Source: Acholeplasmataceae bacterium (GTDB lineage Bacteria; Bacillota_I; Bacilli_A; ML615J-28; CAG-698). Taken from it: a DNA stretch of 7,731 bases. The notes beneath the pieces are model-generated. The model was not told where the DNA came from and made no database searches. It saw only the letters and a program-made list of their open reading frames with translations. The position numbers and the translations under genes were made by a program. The stretch covers positions 1 through 7,731 of the forward strand of contig DUVT01000124.1 in the NCBI GenBank assembly GCA_012840905.1. Reading direction: 5' to 3'. Below, in pieces: positions 6,309 to 7,731 of the stretch. Positions within the stretch are counted from its first letter, which is position 1. Each line of letters begins with the position of its first letter.

Positions 6309-7703
6309 ATGTATAAGAAAATTGATCAGTTAGATATAGAATTTTTAGAATCAGTAGTTTCTAAAGATAGAGTTATTTCTGGAGAGGCAATTAGCAAAGA
6401 CTATGCTAAAGATGAACTTGGTACTGTTACAAACATGCCTGAGGTTGTTGTAAAAGTATTGAGTGCTGAAGAAATAGCGAAAATAATGAAATATGCAAAT
6501 GATAAAATAATTCCTGTAACTGTTAGAGGAAGCGGTACTGGTTTAGTTGGTGCTTGTGTTCCAGTTCATGGTGGAATCATTTTAGATATGACTATGATGA
6601 ATAAAATCTTATCTCTTGATGAAGAGAATATGGTTTTAGAAGTAGAACCTGGTGTATTATTAATGGATATCTATGAATACGTAGAACCAAAAGGTTATTT
6701 CTATGCACCAGACCCAGGTGAAAAGTCTGCAACAATTGGTGGTAACATCTCTACAAATGCAGGTGGAATGCGTGCTGTAAAATATGGTGTTACAAGAGAT
6801 TGGGTTTTATCACTTGAAGTAGTATTGCCAAATGGTGAAATTACTCGTTTTGGAAGAAATGTAGTAAAAGATACAACAGGATATAGTTTGAAAAATTTAA
6901 TTATTGGTAGTGAAGGTACACTTGCAATAATTACAAAGGCTTATTTAAAACTTATTCCAAAACCAGCAAAAACAATCAGTTTGCTTGTTCCGTTTGATTC
7001 TTTAGAATCAGGAATTGAAAAAGTTCCTGAAATCTTAAAGAGCAAAGCTGAACCAACTGCAGTTGAGTTCTTTGGAAAAGAAACAATTACATTTGCGGAA
7101 GAGTTTTTAGGTAAGAAATTCCCGGATACTAAAAATATTGCTTATATTCTATTAACTTTTGATGGAATGACTGATGAAGAGTTAAAATCTAAATATCAAG
7201 CAGTAGCTGATTTATGTTTAAATGAGTTAGGTGCAATCGATGTATTAATTGTTGATACAGATGAAAGAAAAGAATCTGTTTGGTCCGCAAGAGGTGCATT
7301 CTTAGAAGCAATAAAAGCATCTACAACCCAAATGGATGAATGTGATGTTGTTGTTCCGCGTTCAAAGGTTGCTGAATATATTAAGTTTACTTATGAGTTA
7401 GCAGATAAATATAATATGCGCATTCCAAGCTTTGGTCATGCTGGAGATGGAAACTTACATATTTATATTTGTAGAGATGATTTAAGTGTAGAAGAATTTG
7501 AAAAAAATCTAGAATTAATCTTTGACGAAATGTATAAAAAGGCTAACGAAGTTGGTGGTTTAGTATCAGGTGAGCATGGAATTGGCTATGCAAAGAAAAA
7601 ATATATGGCTTCAAATTTAGGGGCTGCTCAAATTGAAATAATGCGTGGAATCAAATCCGTATTTGATCCAAACAATATTTTGAATCCTGGAAAAGTTGTC
7701 TAA
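6309..7703 (+). CDS. lctD: FAD-dependent D-lactate dehydrogenase, GlcD/LctD type, partner of EtfAB
   Basis: This 464-residue flavoprotein of the VAO/GlcD family would oxidise a 2-hydroxy acid, most likely D-lactate to pyruvate, and pass electrons to the adjacent EtfAB. The FAD-binding PCMH domain shows [19 protein letters not shown] (72-90), [21 protein letters not shown] (133-153), KYGVTRDWV (158-166) and [19 protein letters not shown] (191-209). The C-terminal FAD-oxidase domain shows [12 protein letters not shown] (376-387, His377 and His384 as likely metal/substrate ligands), SGEHGIG (420-426, with Glu422-His423) and an end at [10 protein letters not shown], typical of full-length members. 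There is no membrane segment or iron-sulfur domain, as expected for a soluble complex. The order etfB-etfA-dehydrogenase is that of lctBCD in Acetobacterium woodii. Glycolate or another 2-hydroxy acid is the alternative substrate; the MurQ step upstream, which yields D-lactate, favours D-lactate. The ATG at 6309 is preferred over the TTG at 6303 by spacing and homology. Confidence 0.9.
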   Translation: MYKKIDQLDIEFLESVVSKDRVISGEAISKDYAKDELGTVTNMPEVVVKVLSAEEIAKIMKYANDKIIPVTVRGSGTGLVGACVPVHGGIILDMTMMNKILSLDEENMVLEVEPGVLLMDIYEYVEPKGYFYAPDPGEKSATIGGNISTNAGGMRAVKYGVTRDWVLSLEVVLPNGEITRFGRNVVKDTTGYSLKNLIIGSEGTLAIITKAYLKLIPKPAKTISLLVPFDSLESGIEKVPEILKSKAEPTAVEFFGKETITFAEEFLGKKFPDTKNIAYILLTFDGMTDEELKSKYQAVADLCLNELGAIDVLIVDTDERKESVWSARGAFLEAIKASTTQMDECDVVVPRSKVAEYIKFTYELADKYNMRIPSFGHAGDGNLHIYICRDDLSVEEFEKNLELIFDEMYKKANEVGGLVSGEHGIGYAKKKYMASNLGAAQIEIMRGIKSVFDPNNILNPGKVV

Positions 7704-7731
7704 TTAAAATAATAATGGTGGCATTTATAGA

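Noticed and set aside
7704..7731. Possible beginning of another gene (ATG at 7715, GGTGG at 7717-7721) or a terminator
   Set aside because: There is no ribosome-binding site before 7715, no hairpin in the 28 bases, and too little sequence to support a call.
1..7731. Mobile elements, CRISPR arrays, tRNA/rRNA, riboswitches or long repeats
   Set aside because: There is no non-coding stretch longer than 28 bases, and I saw no inverted repeats, transposase motifs or repeat-spacer patterns.

Overview
The window is AT-rich, single-strand-coding bacterial DNA. Codon use is A/T-ending and AGA-rich, TGA is a stop (two genes end with it) and TGG encodes tryptophan, so the standard code applies. Shine-Dalgarno sites are of the GGAGG/GGTGA type. 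Together with the gene content this suggests an anaerobic, low-GC Bacillota (Clostridia, Erysipelotrichia or Haloplasmatales-like). The genus cannot be fixed from the sequence.

The layout is one tightly packed run of genes, all on the + strand, with no gap longer than 11 bases between genes. (1) 1-615: 3' part of a MupG-type 6-phospho-N-acetylmuramidase, cut by the window start. (2) 617-1528: BadF/NAGK-type sugar kinase, probably a MurNAc/GlcNAc kinase (MurK-like). (3) 1525-3555: an in-frame fusion of AnmK (1,6-anhydro-MurNAc kinase) and MurQ (MurNAc-6-phosphate etherase), with a perfect internal Shine-Dalgarno and ATG at the junction. (4) 3559-4296: a serine alpha/beta hydrolase. (5) 4305-5093: EtfB. 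(6) 5105-6298: EtfA with an N-terminal ferredoxin domain reduced to one [4Fe-4S] site. (7) 6309-7703: a GlcD/LctD-type FAD lactate dehydrogenase. The last 28 bases hold nothing I can assign.

The genes fit one metabolic path. MupG, the BadF kinase and AnmK would each produce MurNAc-6-phosphate from a different peptidoglycan fragment. MurQ cleaves that compound to GlcNAc-6-phosphate and D-lactate. EtfB, EtfA and the FAD dehydrogenase match the LctBCD complex type known from Acetobacterium woodii, which oxidises lactate with NAD+ while consuming reduced ferredoxin. The most interesting reading is therefore a cell-wall salvage operon that also captures the D-lactyl ether side chain of MurNAc as pyruvate and NADH by electron confurcation. 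No step has been tested here; the link is inferred from gene order and known family functions.

The second item of note is the AnmK-MurQ fusion. Its junction looks like an ordinary anmK stop / murQ ribosome-binding site in which a TAG stop has become AAG, so both a fused and a free MurQ may be made.
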